Positions 35,855 through 44,995 are shown, counted from the stretch's first letter. The stretch: DNA of 64,000 nucleotides from M55B112 sp040880545 (GCA_040880545.1 JBBDIE010000099.1:47296-111295); one strand, 5' to 3'. Program-made: numbers and translations. The notes: generated from the sequence alone by a model not told the origin.

Positions 35855-36934
35855 ATGGCATTTAAAAAGATTTTGTTAAAACTGGAAGACGGGACCGTAT
35901 TTGAAGGATACTCTTTTGGTTATGAAGGAAGTACAGCAGGTGAAGTGGTGTTTAATACGGCCATGACCGGTTATCCTGAAAGTCTTACCGACCCTTCTTA
36001 CCGAGGTCAGATACTGGTCCTGACTTATCCCATTGTCGGGAACTACGGAGTTCCGGCTGAGACGGAAGAGAATAATATGTACCGGTTTTTTGAGTCACAT
36101 TCCCTCCATATATCTGCATTGATCATCAGCGATTATTCCGACGAATATTCCCACTGGAATGCCGAAAAGAGCCTGGGTGAATGGCTCACTGAAAACAAGA
36201 TTCCCGGAATATTCGGAATTGACACACGAATGCTCACAAAGCTTTTACGTGAAAAGGGATCCATGCTCGGTAAGGTAATTTTCGATAACCAGGAGCCCGA
36301 ATGGTACGACCCCAACCAGGTAAATCTGGTTGAACAGGTAACCATCAGGAAGAAGGAATCTTACGGTTCAGGTAAAAACAAGATCTTACTGATAGACTGC
36401 GGAGTTAAATTCAATATCATCCGTTATCTGCTTGAAAGGGATACCACGGTGATCAGGGTCCCCTTCGACCATGATATTTCCGGTGAGGATTATGACGGAT
36501 TATTTATCTCCAATGGTCCGGGTGACCCCAAGCTATGCCGTGCAACCATTGAACAGCTCTCAATAGCATTTAAGAATGATACCCCCATATTTGGTATCTG
36601 CCTGGGAAACCAGTTAATGGCACTGGCTGCCGATGCCGACACGTACAAGCTAAAATATGGCCACAGAAGTCATAACCAGCCGGTCCTGAAGGTTGGTACA
36701 GACAAAGCCTATATCACTTCACAAAATCATGGTTTTGCCATTGATAATGACACCCTGAACGACGACTGGGAACCGCTGTATATCAATTTGAACGATCAGA
36801 CCAATGAGGGGATGAAGCATAAAACCAAGCCCTTCTTCTCCACACAGTTCCACCCGGAAGCTTCAGGTGGGCCAACAGATACGGCGCACCTATTCGATGA
36901 ATTCATTGATATGATAGAAGCGGCAAAGCGGTAG
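35855..36934 (+). CDS. carA: Carbamoyl-phosphate synthase small subunit
   Basis: 359 residues. The N-terminal CPSase domain begins KKILLKLEDGTVFEGYSFG with VFNTAMTGYPESLTDPSY. The class I glutaminase domain has the nucleophile Cys in IFGICLGNQLMALA and the His/Glu of the triad in FFSTQFHPEASGGP. It releases ammonia from glutamine and channels it to CarB for carbamoyl phosphate, used in arginine and pyrimidine synthesis. carB lies 8 kb away on the same strand but is separated by the leftward arginine operon, so the two subunits are encoded at separate sites. Confidence 0.97.
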   Translation: MAFKKILLKLEDGTVFEGYSFGYEGSTAGEVVFNTAMTGYPESLTDPSYRGQILVLTYPIVGNYGVPAETEENNMYRFFESHSLHISALIISDYSDEYSHWNAEKSLGEWLTENKIPGIFGIDTRMLTKLLREKGSMLGKVIFDNQEPEWYDPNQVNLVEQVTIRKKESYGSGKNKILLIDCGVKFNIIRYLLERDTTVIRVPFDHDISGEDYDGLFISNGPGDPKLCRATIEQLSIAFKNDTPIFGICLGNQLMALAADADTYKLKYGHRSHNQPVLKVGTDKAYITSQNHGFAIDNDTLNDDWEPLYINLNDQTNEGMKHKTKPFFSTQFHPEASGGPTDTAHLFDEFIDMIEAAKR

Positions 36935-36964
36935 GCGGAACACTTTTAACGGTTTAATGCAATA

Positions 36965-38212
36965 CTAAGCGCGTATTTGTCCTTCGCCGTAAATCACATA
37001 TTTTGTGGTTGTGAGTTCCTTTAGTCCCATGGGCCCCCTGGCATGCAACTTCTGTGTGCTGATACCGATTTCGGCGCCATATCCGAATTCAAATCCATCG
37101 GTGAACCTGGTAGAGGCATTAACATAAACGGCTGCCGCATCTACCCTGTCCAGGAAGAACTGGGCATTCCCGTAGTTGGAGGTAACGATGGATTCGGAGT
37201 GGGACGAACCATACTTATGGATATGGGATATGGCTCCTTCCAGTGAATCAACCACCTTTACACTCATGATATAATCCAGGTACTCGGTATAATAGTCCTC
37301 TTCCGTGGCTGGTTTTGCATCCTTGAATAATTTGCAAACCGTGTCATCACCCCTTATCTCAACATGGGCGTCAACCAGTGCTTTGCAAATAACCGGAATC
37401 GCCTTTTCGGCCACATCTGCATGGATCAGCAAGCTCTCCGCTGCATTACAAACACCTGGACGATGGGTCTTTGAGTTGACCGTGATGTCCCTGGCCATAT
37501 CCAGGTCCGCCGAGGAATCCACAAAGACATGGCAATTCCCTACCCCGGTCTCAATAACAGGCACCGTGCTGTTTTGTACCACTGCCTGGATAAGACCTTC
37601 TCCTCCTCTTGGAATCAGAATGTCCAGATAATCATTCAGCTTCATCAGTGCATTGGCACTTTCACGTGTTGTATTGGTTACCAGCTGGATCATATCCGGA
37701 TTAAATCCTTGTGCCTTGATTACTTCTCTGAAAATTTTTACGATGGCCAGGTTTGAATTGAATGCCTCCTTACCGCCCCTGAGAACACATACATTTCCAG
37801 TTTTGATACACAAACCACCCACATCAGCAGTAACATTGGGTCTCGATTCATAAATCACCCCAACAACTCCCAACGGGACACGCTTTTTCCCAATCATTAA
37901 CCCATTTGGCCGCTTTTTCATCTCCAGCACTTCACCAATCGGGTCCTCCAGTGCACCAATCTGCCTCAATCCTTCTGCAATACCGGCTATTTTTTTCTCA
38001 TCCAGGGTCAACCGCTCCACGATAGCTCCGGTCAGACCCAACTCCTTTGCCTGAATCAGATCCTTGCTGTTCTCTTTCAGAATATCGGCGGTTGCCGAAA
38101 CCAGCTTTGTGGCCACTCCATGAAGTATGGCGTCCTTCTCGCTGGTGGCAAGGTGTGCAAGTTCATAGGAGGCCTGTTTTGCTTTTTTTCCAATTTCAAT
38201 AATCTCTTTCAT
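36965..38212 (-). CDS. proA: Glutamate-5-semialdehyde dehydrogenase (gamma-glutamyl phosphate reductase)
   Basis: 415 residues. Reduces gamma-glutamyl phosphate with NADPH, the second step of proline synthesis. Motifs: VPLGVVGVIYESRPNVTADV, CIKTGNVCVLRGGKEAFNSN, the catalytic Cys in THRPGVCNAAESLL, and the late RFTDGFEFGYGAEIGISTQK. It is the last gene of the leftward arginine/proline operon, 15 bp after proB, and ends 30 bp from the convergent carA stop. Confidence 0.98.
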   Translation of the reverse strand: MKEIIEIGKKAKQASYELAHLATSEKDAILHGVATKLVSATADILKENSKDLIQAKELGLTGAIVERLTLDEKKIAGIAEGLRQIGALEDPIGEVLEMKKRPNGLMIGKKRVPLGVVGVIYESRPNVTADVGGLCIKTGNVCVLRGGKEAFNSNLAIVKIFREVIKAQGFNPDMIQLVTNTTRESANALMKLNDYLDILIPRGGEGLIQAVVQNSTVPVIETGVGNCHVFVDSSADLDMARDITVNSKTHRPGVCNAAESLLIHADVAEKAIPVICKALVDAHVEIRGDDTVCKLFKDAKPATEEDYYTEYLDYIMSVKVVDSLEGAISHIHKYGSSHSESIVTSNYGNAQFFLDRVDAAAVYVNASTRFTDGFEFGYGAEIGISTQKLHARGPMGLKELTTTKYVIYGEGQIRA

Positions 38213-38227
38213 AATTTTTCCTTCTTT

Positions 38228-39046
38228 TCAAGATGACTTCATTTCTGTAGATTTGCTAACGAACAGGGTGCCGGATTGTCTTCCCTCCAATATATCATAT
38301 ACCACATTTGCATCAGTACCCTCTGCAATTACAACATCAATATTTTTCTGACGGCATAGTTCCGCTGCTTCGATCTTCGATTGCATACCACCGGAACCAA
38401 GTCCCGACTTACCGCTGGTAATGATCTCCTTCAGATCAGTTCCGGCCTTCATTACTGTTGATACCTGTTTGGCGTCACTGTTTTCATGGGGATTGTCGGT
38501 AAACACACCGTCCGTGGTAGTTAAAATGATCAACAGGTCCGCATTGATCAGTTCCGCCACCTGGGCTGAAAGCATATCATTATCGCCAAATTCAATCTCC
38601 ACGGTGGAGATTGCGTCATTTTCGTTGATCACCGGAATAACACCCATCTCCAACAACCGAAGGATCGTATTTCGGGCATTGGTTCTTCTGACTTCATGCT
38701 CAATACCATCCCTGGTAAGTAAAACCTGGCCAATAACCTGGTTATATTCCTTAAAAAAAGTTTCATACATTCGTAAAACGGCTGCCTGCCCGACAGATGC
38801 CAGGGCCTGCTTCTCAACAATGCTTTCCGGTTTGGTATTCAGATTCAAAACCCCCATTCCGGCACCAACGGCACCGGATGTAATCAGGATAATTTCCTTC
38901 CCTTCATTCTTTAATCCTGCAATTACCCTGGCCAGCATCTCAATCCTTAACAGGTTGATCTTACCGTCCTCATGGGTTATCAGCGCCGTACCCACTTTGA
39001 TAATGATCCGGTGTTTATTCTTCAATAATTCTCTGTGATTCATCAT
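38228..39046 (-). CDS. proB: Glutamate 5-kinase without PUA domain
   Basis: 272 residues. Phosphorylates glutamate on its gamma-carboxyl, the first and feedback-controlled step of proline synthesis. The amino-acid kinase fold is seen in IIIKVGTALIT, LITSGAVGAGMGVL, VINENDAISTVEIEFGDNDMLSAQVA (parts), LIILTTTDGVF and GSGGMQSKIEAAELC. The C-terminal PUA domain of the E. coli enzyme (~367 residues) is absent, as in many bacteria. The protein opens MMNH, so 39043 is an equally good start. proA follows after 15 bp. Confidence 0.96.
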   Translation of the reverse strand: MMNHRELLKNKHRIIIKVGTALITHEDGKINLLRIEMLARVIAGLKNEGKEIILITSGAVGAGMGVLNLNTKPESIVEKQALASVGQAAVLRMYETFFKEYNQVIGQVLLTRDGIEHEVRRTNARNTILRLLEMGVIPVINENDAISTVEIEFGDNDMLSAQVAELINADLLIILTTTDGVFTDNPHENSDAKQVSTVMKAGTDLKEIITSGKSGLGSGGMQSKIEAAELCRQKNIDVVIAEGTDANVVYDILEGRQSGTLFVSKSTEMKSS

Positions 39047-39088
39047 TCTGTTTTTTTAAATTTCAGGTTTCCCTATTCTTTAGTTCCT

Positions 39089-40459
39089 TCACGACCCGCT
39101 TCCCTGACTGGTTACAGACTGCCGGTAATATTCTTTCAACGATTCAAACAGCTCTTCCACCGGTTTGATCGCAATTTCCTTTTGTACTTTTATCATCTTT
39201 TCACCGATCCTGTCGAGTCCGGGATTACCAATGCTCCCCACATGGGTATAAGTACTTCCCCTGCCGGCTTTGTACTGACCCGATGCGATCTCGCTTGCAA
39301 CTTCCCGGTAAGCATCCCTGAAAGACTTGCCCTCCATCACCTTTTTGTTTACCTCTTCCACCGAAAATATATGCGCATACTTTTCATTTTCAAGTATGCC
39401 CTCCCTGGGCTGCATATCCGATACCATCAGTTTCATCATCGACAAACAGTTATGAATTTTTTCTATACCAGGAAACAAAATTTCCTTTGTGAGCTGGAAA
39501 TCCCTGTGATAACCAGAAATCAGGTTGCCTGATAAACCGTTTAACATGGATGGCAGTTGAATAACCATATTGGAATGTGCCCTGATAAGCTCAAGTACAT
39601 CGGGGTTTTTCTTGTGAGGCATAATACTTGAACCGGTAGTAAGCTCATCACTGAAAGAGATAAAGCGCATATCGTGGTTCATAAACAGGATCATATCTGA
39701 TGCCAGTCTTGACATGGTAGAGGCCAGTGCGCTCAGTCCAAAAGCCATGTACGATTCCATTTTACCCCTGCTGAGCTGTGAAGAAACTGAACTGACCTGA
39801 AGTTCACTGAACCCGGCCAACCGGGTTGTAAGGTCCCTGTCCACAGGAAACGAAGAGCCGTAACCTGCTGCAGATCCCAGCGGGTTCTGATCAAGAACTT
39901 TAATTATACCTGAGGCAAGTCGTAAGTCATCAACCAGCGACTCCGCGTATGCTCCCAGCCATATCCCGATAGATGATGGCATCGCCACCTGGGTGTGGGT
40001 GTAACCGGGGATCAGAATCTTACTGAAGGTCCCGGCCTGCTTCAACAATGTGCCGAACAGGGCTGTTGTTTCCTCAACAATCAACCGATATTCCTCTTTC
40101 ATGAACAGGTGCATTGCTGTCATCACCTGGTCGTTCCTGGAACGTGCCGTATGGATCTTCTTCCCTGCATCGCCTACCTTGGTAACCAGGTAATTCTCCA
40201 GATGGCTGTGAATGTCCTCCTCATCCGGACCCAATCGAAATTCCGGTTTGACCGTTTCCGGGTAGTAGTCCGCCAGTGCTTCGGCCAGCTCCTTTGCCTC
40301 TTCGCGGATCAGTAAACCTGTCTCTCCCAGCATAATCACATGTACCATTGAACCGATCACATCATAGGGAGCAAGAACTTGATCAAATACCCGGTCATTA
40401 CCCACTGTAAACTTCAGGACCTCTTCCTTTGTTTTAATATCCTTATCCCACAGTTTCAT
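39089..40459 (-). CDS. argH: Argininosuccinate lyase
   Basis: 456 residues. Splits argininosuccinate into arginine and fumarate, the last step of arginine synthesis. The fumarase/aspartase-superfamily signature is GSSIMPHKKNPDVLELIR; also HTARSRNDQVMTAMHLFMKE (parts), IPGYTHTQVAMPSS and NPLGSAAGYGSSFPVDR. The N-terminus (MKLWDKDIKTKEEVLKFTVG) is typical. It overlaps the upstream M20 deacylase by 4 bp (ATGA), so translation is coupled, and is followed after 42 bp by proB. Confidence 0.98.
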   Translation of the reverse strand: MKLWDKDIKTKEEVLKFTVGNDRVFDQVLAPYDVIGSMVHVIMLGETGLLIREEAKELAEALADYYPETVKPEFRLGPDEEDIHSHLENYLVTKVGDAGKKIHTARSRNDQVMTAMHLFMKEEYRLIVEETTALFGTLLKQAGTFSKILIPGYTHTQVAMPSSIGIWLGAYAESLVDDLRLASGIIKVLDQNPLGSAAGYGSSFPVDRDLTTRLAGFSELQVSSVSSQLSRGKMESYMAFGLSALASTMSRLASDMILFMNHDMRFISFSDELTTGSSIMPHKKNPDVLELIRAHSNMVIQLPSMLNGLSGNLISGYHRDFQLTKEILFPGIEKIHNCLSMMKLMVSDMQPREGILENEKYAHIFSVEEVNKKVMEGKSFRDAYREVASEIASGQYKAGRGSTYTHVGSIGNPGLDRIGEKMIKVQKEIAIKPVEELFESLKEYYRQSVTSQGSGS

Positions 40460-41514
40460 AGTTCAGTTTTGACGATTTTTTCAAGTAGATTTCCATAGAT
40501 CTCTATGGCTTGTTCCAATTCGGAAATATGTATATACTCATTGGCCGTATGTGAGCGGGATGAATTTCCGGGACCGATCTTTACAGCAGGTATTTCAAGC
40601 AGCGCCATGTCAGAAAGGGTCGGTGATCCGAATGGAGACAGTTTCATATCATTAAGAAGTTTACATACCGGATGATTTTCGCTTAAAAATGAGCTTTTTA
40701 ACCGCATAGATCTTGCGATCAATTCTGAATTGCACCGGGCTCCTAAAAGCTCCAGTAGCCGTTCATTTGGATAACGATCATTGCTTCTGACATCGATCAC
40801 GAAATGACATTTCGATGGCACCACATTATGATCCCTGCCAGCTTTGATCATGGTAATGTTCATGGAAGGATCTTTCAGCCAGGCAGAATGATCCGTAAAT
40901 TCTATTTTACGAATTTTATCAATATCAACTAAAGCTTTATATATAGCGTTTTCGCCTTCATTCCTCGCTGCATGTCCGGATATACCGCTTGCAGTGGCAT
41001 CCACAACCATGAGTCCACGTTCAGCAATTGCAGGCTGCATGCCGGTTGGCTCGCCAACAATGGCAAATTTTAACCCGGGCAACTTCCTGATAACAGAAGA
41101 TAAACCATTTTTTCCGCTGATCTCCTCTTCCGCAGAGATCACTAATACAACGCTGTCCGCCAATGCTTGTTCAATCAGACCCCTGTATGCGGCAATCATG
41201 GAAACGACAGAAGCGCCTGCATCATTGCTTCCCAGCCCAATGATCTTATCCTCTTCTTTTACTGGCAGAAAGGGATCTGAATCCCATCCTTCACCCGGGG
41301 ACACCGTATCGAGGTGTGAATTAAGCAATATAGTTGCTTCAGCCGGGTCGTTGCCTCCGGTAACAATCAGGTTGTTCTTTAACCGTTTCATCGTGAACCC
41401 CTCCTGCCGAAGCCATGATTCGAGAAAATCGGCACGTGTCTCCTCCCTTCTGCTCAGGGATGGAATGGCCAGGATCTGCACAAGCAGATCAATGTATTTT
41501 TCTGTCTCCTTCAT
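40456..41514 (-). CDS. M20-family N-acyl-ornithine/citrulline deacylase (ArgE/DapE-like)
   Basis: 352 residues; dinuclear-zinc amidohydrolase. Metal and catalytic motifs are present: SHLDTVSPG (His, Asp), GLGSNDAGAS (bridging Asp), ISAEEEISG (general-base Glu and metal Glu), VGEPTGMQ and the late GNSSRSHTANEYI His. A lid/dimer domain lies between ~165 and 270. In the arginine operon it should remove the acyl group from N-acetyl- (or N-succinyl-) ornithine or citrulline. Bacteroidota often make arginine through N-acyl-citrulline, so citrulline is the likelier product; this is inference. It overlaps proC and argH by 4 bp each. Confidence 0.9.
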   Translation of the reverse strand: MKETEKYIDLLVQILAIPSLSRREETRADFLESWLRQEGFTMKRLKNNLIVTGGNDPAEATILLNSHLDTVSPGEGWDSDPFLPVKEEDKIIGLGSNDAGASVVSMIAAYRGLIEQALADSVVLVISAEEEISGKNGLSSVIRKLPGLKFAIVGEPTGMQPAIAERGLMVVDATASGISGHAARNEGENAIYKALVDIDKIRKIEFTDHSAWLKDPSMNITMIKAGRDHNVVPSKCHFVIDVRSNDRYPNERLLELLGARCNSELIARSMRLKSSFLSENHPVCKLLNDMKLSPFGSPTLSDMALLEIPAVKIGPGNSSRSHTANEYIHISELEQAIEIYGNLLEKIVKTEL

Positions 41515-42302
41515 TTTAAGTTACTAATACCTGCATAGGAGGTAATAATACCCTTGATCAACGCTGAGCTTAACCCGTAATGCTCCATTTCATTCAACCC
41601 TGCAATGGTACATCCCATTGGCGTTGTTACTTTATCAATCTCCCTTTCAGGGTGGTTTCCTGTGCTTAGTAATATTTGTGCTGCACCTTTGGCCGTCTGG
41701 GCGGCAATCAATCCGGCCTCCCCGGCATGAAATCCAATCTGTATTCCTCCCTGTGTTTCAGCTCGTATAAACCGGAGGAAAAAAGCGATACCACAGGCAG
41801 CCAGAATCGTTGCTGCAGGCATAAGCTTCTCCAGTACTATCATGGTGGATCCCAGGGGATCAAAAAGGTCTACAACGATCTGCTCAGCTTCAGAGTCATT
41901 TCCGGCAATACAGGTCATCGACTCACCAAATTCAACGGCGGTATTCGGCATGATCCTTACCACGGGGACTTTCTTTTCGGTCCATGCTTCAATTTCCTGC
42001 ATGGATACCCCCGATACTACGCTTACCAGGATATGCTTCCCGGGTTTCAATTCCGGCAGAATCTCTTTGATCACCTCTTCCGCCTGTCCTGGCAATACTG
42101 CAAGAATAATTATGTCCGACTCCTGAACCAGCTCCGTATTGCTGGTTTTGACCGTCATCCCCAGCTGGCCGTATTCATTCAGCAAATCCTTTTTTCTGCG
42201 GCTGATGAAGATGCTTTTGCCATCGTGGCCGCCATGATTTACAAGTCCGCGCGCGATTGCTCCACCGATATTTCCTGCACCAATTATTCCGATTTTATTC
42301 AT
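41511..42302 (-). CDS. proC: Pyrroline-5-carboxylate reductase
   Basis: 263 residues. Reduces pyrroline-5-carboxylate to proline with NAD(P)H. Rossmann start IGIIGAGNIGGAIARGLV; SDIIILAVLPGQ; VSVVSGVSM; the P5CR segment RIMPNTAVEFGESMTCIAG; and the C-terminal helical domain with GSTMIVLEKLMPAATILAACG and VTTPMGCTIAGLNEMEHYG. With proA and proB in the same operon all three proline genes are present. The stop overlaps the deacylase start (ATGA). Confidence 0.97.
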   Translation of the reverse strand: MNKIGIIGAGNIGGAIARGLVNHGGHDGKSIFISRRKKDLLNEYGQLGMTVKTSNTELVQESDIIILAVLPGQAEEVIKEILPELKPGKHILVSVVSGVSMQEIEAWTEKKVPVVRIMPNTAVEFGESMTCIAGNDSEAEQIVVDLFDPLGSTMIVLEKLMPAATILAACGIAFFLRFIRAETQGGIQIGFHAGEAGLIAAQTAKGAAQILLSTGNHPEREIDKVTTPMGCTIAGLNEMEHYGLSSALIKGIITSYAGISNLK

Positions 42303-42445
42303 CTCTATAAATATTATTTAAAGTCTTATCATTTAATCAGTTATAAATTCCCTTTTTTCTTCTGGGGACTTGTTACATCACATCATCATTAGGTATTTAT
42401 ATGGTGTTTGCCGAACCAAACAAAGTGAGTTCACGTTGGTCGGTT

Positions 42446-42474
42446 CACTCGGTTCTGCGTTATGCTCGTCGGGA
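42446..42474. repeat. Dispersed intergenic repeat, copy 2
   Basis: CACTCGGTTCTGCGTTATGC plus TCGTCGGGA is the near complement of 5466-5496. It abuts the argG stop and lies in the 174-bp argG-proC gap. Just to its left, GAACC..AGTGA at 42414-42428 can pair with TCACTCGGTTC to form an imperfect stem. Confidence 0.55.
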
Positions 42475-42476
42475 AA

Positions 42477-43670
42477 TCATCCCTGATTTTTTCGATACCA
42501 GATTTTCTGCTGGTTTGCAAGCATTTTTGTAAACCCGTCCACATCTGTAGCGCTCCAGTCGCGATTTTCTTCCCCGTAAGCAGCAAATTCGCTGTCCATC
42601 AGGTCAAATTCACTGGTAACTCCCGTTACGATATGATGATATGGCCGGAGTCGGAGAGTCACCTTCCCTGTTACATTCTTCTGTGATGATTCCAGAAAAT
42701 CTTCCAGGTTTCGCATAACCGGTTCAAGAAACTGCGCTTCGTGGACGAACATCCCGTACCAGCTTCCGATCTGTTCTTTCCAGTGAAGCTGCCACCTTGT
42801 AAGTACATGTTTTTCCAGGGCCAGGTGTGCATCAATCAGCACCCTTGGAGCGGCAGCTTCAAATCCCACACGTCCCTTAATACCTATTATGGTATCCCCC
42901 ACATGCACATCCCTTCCCAGGGCGTATTCGGAACCGATCTTCTCCACAGTTCTTATTGCCTCTACCGGCGCCATTGTCTGTCCATTGACACCACAGGGCT
43001 CTCCCATTTTAAATTCAATTTCCAGAATCTCGGTCCCCGCTTTGGGTGCTCCGGAGGGATATGCACTTTCAGGCAGCTCCAAGTTGCTTGTCAGCGTCTC
43101 CCTGCCACCGATACTGGTTCCCCATAACCCTTTATTGATGGAATAGGCCACCTCTTTTTTCTCCATCTGAATGCCGTTATCTGCAAGATACGCCACCTCA
43201 TTTTCACGGGATATCTTTAAGTCACGAATCGGGGTTACCACCTCAATGTCCGGGGCAAGAACACCTATGGTAAGATCAAACCGAACCTGATCATTACCGG
43301 CAGCCGTGGATCCATGGGCTATTTTTTTAAAGCCTTTAGCCTTGGCATATTCCACCAATGCGATGGCCTGAAAGGATCGTTCGGAACTTACCGAAAGCGG
43401 GTAATTCCGGTTCCTCAATGCATTCCCAAATAGCATGTACCGGATACATTTCCCATAGTAATTGTCCGTAGCATCCAGCACTTTGTGGGATACTATGCCA
43501 AGTTTTTTTGCATGAAGTTCAATTCTTTCCAGCTCGGCTGAATCAAATCCACCCGTATTCACAATGGCGGAGTGAACTTCGTAATTCTGCTCCTTAGCCA
43601 GGTAAACGGCACAAAAAGAGGTGTCAAGTCCACCACTCAGTGCCAGCAAAATTTTTTCCCTGTTTTTCAT
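42477..43670 (-). CDS. argG: Argininosuccinate synthase
   Basis: 397 residues. Joins citrulline and aspartate using ATP. The ATP-pyrophosphatase P-loop is LALSGGLDTSFCAVYLAKE; other motifs are HGSTAAGNDQVRFDL, the citrulline/aspartate region and GRVGFEAAAPRVLIDAH. The N-terminal GGLDTSF (in place of GGLDTSC) marks the type common in Bacteroidota. The preceding GNAT gene ends 16 bp upstream of its start, and a repeat abuts its 3' end. Confidence 0.97.
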   Translation of the reverse strand: MKNREKILLALSGGLDTSFCAVYLAKEQNYEVHSAIVNTGGFDSAELERIELHAKKLGIVSHKVLDATDNYYGKCIRYMLFGNALRNRNYPLSVSSERSFQAIALVEYAKAKGFKKIAHGSTAAGNDQVRFDLTIGVLAPDIEVVTPIRDLKISRENEVAYLADNGIQMEKKEVAYSINKGLWGTSIGGRETLTSNLELPESAYPSGAPKAGTEILEIEFKMGEPCGVNGQTMAPVEAIRTVEKIGSEYALGRDVHVGDTIIGIKGRVGFEAAAPRVLIDAHLALEKHVLTRWQLHWKEQIGSWYGMFVHEAQFLEPVMRNLEDFLESSQKNVTGKVTLRLRPYHHIVTGVTSEFDLMDSEFAAYGEENRDWSATDVDGFTKMLANQQKIWYRKNQG

Positions 43671-43686
43671 TGAGGATTTTGTTTAA

Positions 43687-44268
43687 CTATGCTGCTTTGC
43701 TATTTTTTTTTCTGCCTTTGGCCTCTTTCTCTTCGGCCGGACTTTGCTTCAGCATCGCTGTGCAAAGGCACTGGGTTCTTCTGGTACGCACCAGAATGTC
43801 GTAATATGGGCATGTCTGGCATCCTTTCCAGAAATCATCATCCGTGGTAAGCTCAGAAAAAGTTACCGGATGGTAACCGAGACTACTGTTTATTTTCATT
43901 ACAGCCAGACTTGTGGTCAGACCGAAAAGTCTTGCTTCAGGAAATAACCTGGCAGAAAGTTCCAGCGCTTTGGCCTTGATACTGCTGGCCAATCCCTGTC
44001 CCCTGAAATCAGGATTCACCACCAACCCGCTGTTAGCAACGAATTTATTATGGCCCCATGATTCAATGTAGCAGAATCCGGCCCATGTTCCATCGGAATG
44101 GACTGCGATGATCGCCTTTCCCTCAAGAATCTTCTTCGAAAGGTAATCCCTGTCCCTGACAGCGATACCCGTTCCTTTTACCTTCGATGCACTTAGAATT
44201 CCTTGTTCAATATCATCAAGATAAACAAGATCCTTCTCCTCTGCGATGTATATTTCAAATTTCATCAT
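43687..44268 (-). CDS. GNAT acetyltransferase with four-Cys C-terminal motif, in arginine operon
   Basis: 193 residues. The GNAT core is clear: KAIIAVHSDGTWAGFCYIES, SGLVVNPDFRGQGLASSIKA with the acetyl-CoA motif RGQGLA (89-94), and GYHPVTFSEL. After the core, GCQTCPYY and RTQCLCTAM place Cys at 150, 153, 167 and 169, a possible metal or Fe-S site. A Lys/Glu-rich tail follows. Its place between argR and argG makes it a candidate N-acetylglutamate synthase (the acetyl donor step), since no classical ArgA/ArgJ is in view; this is inference. It is 16 bp upstream of argG. Confidence 0.82.
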   Translation of the reverse strand: MMKFEIYIAEEKDLVYLDDIEQGILSASKVKGTGIAVRDRDYLSKKILEGKAIIAVHSDGTWAGFCYIESWGHNKFVANSGLVVNPDFRGQGLASSIKAKALELSARLFPEARLFGLTTSLAVMKINSSLGYHPVTFSELTTDDDFWKGCQTCPYYDILVRTRRTQCLCTAMLKQSPAEEKEAKGRKKNSKAA

Positions 44269-44364
44269 TAATATATGATTTTGATCGGATAATTTTTCTG
44301 GTTAAGCCGGTTCTCTTCACCGTGGGTTCATTCTCCATTCCCCCGGGTGTTCAGATTGGAACCG

Positions 44365-44841
44365 TTAATGCACGTTTTCATTTCTGAATACAGGCATTCT
44401 GGCTTTCAGCAGGTTTGCAAGGTCGCTTTTTGTTACTCCGTCCCTGGGAATGATCAGAATCGTATCATCACCGGCTATGGTTCCTGCAATTTCATAGGAA
44501 TTCAGGTTATCCAATGCATAAGCTATACCGCTGGCGTGCCCCGGTAATGTTTTCATTATAGCCATCCCCTGTGCAAAATCAATAGAAACGAAGCCTGATA
44601 TGGGAAGATCCTCATTTTCAGTGGGGTCATTTAACTGCCGCTCTGTAAGCATATAAATGTATCCCTTATCACTGTCAGGCATCTTGGCAACTTTCAAATA
44701 TTTGAGGTCCCTCGAAAGGGTGGCCTGTGTCATAGAAAAACCTTCGTTTTCAAGTAGTGCCAGTAACTCCTCCTGGGAAGAAATACTCGAACTGTTGATC
44801 AACCGCCTTATCGCCATTAACCTGCCATTCCTCTCTTTCAT
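44365..44841 (-). CDS. argR: Arginine repressor
   Basis: 158 residues. Winged-helix DNA-binding domain (1-75) with LMAIRRLINSSSISSQEELL and the recognition region MTQATLSRDLKYLKVAK. The C-terminal hexamerisation and arginine-binding domain includes ALDNLNSYEIAGTIAGDDTILIIPRD (parts) with the conserved GTIAGDDT. It should bind arginine and repress the operon it heads as well as carB. Two box-like palindromes lie 3-37 bp upstream of its start, so autoregulation is expected. A 96-bp gap separates it from the GNAT gene. Confidence 0.97.
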   Translation of the reverse strand: MKERNGRLMAIRRLINSSSISSQEELLALLENEGFSMTQATLSRDLKYLKVAKMPDSDKGYIYMLTERQLNDPTENEDLPISGFVSIDFAQGMAIMKTLPGHASGIAYALDNLNSYEIAGTIAGDDTILIIPRDGVTKSDLANLLKARMPVFRNENVH

Positions 44842-44843
44842 AT

Positions 44844-44878
44844 TGTATATTTATACATTTATTATGCAAATTTATACA
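44844..44878. promoter_or_regulatory. Tandem ArgR-box-like operator
   Basis: TGTATATTTATACA (44844-44857) and TGCAAATTTATACA (44865-44878) are AT-rich near-palindromes whose starts are exactly 21 bp apart, two helical turns, the arrangement an ArgR hexamer binds. They lie between the divergent argR and carB genes. Confidence 0.7.
44867..44874 (-). promoter_or_regulatory. Predicted argR -7 element inside the operator
   Basis: On the minus strand TAAATTTG matches the Bacteroidota -7 consensus TAnnTTTG and lies wholly within the second ArgR-like box. Start of transcription would fall ~20 bp before the argR ATG. A bound repressor would block it. Confidence 0.5.
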
Positions 44879-44917
44879 TTTTTTTATAAACCAATACAAT
44901 ATTCTGTCTTTTTTTTC

Positions 44918-44925
44918 TAATTTTG
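44918..44925 (+). promoter_or_regulatory. Predicted carB -7 element
   Basis: TAATTTTG fits TAnnTTTG and lies 70 bp before the carB start, 40 bp from the operator. No clear -33 TTTG is seen. Confidence 0.35.
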
Positions 44926-44995
44926 GCTCCCGGATCATCGTATACCGGACGCAAATATTACCGGATTGATCTCCATAAATAAATACCACATAAAC

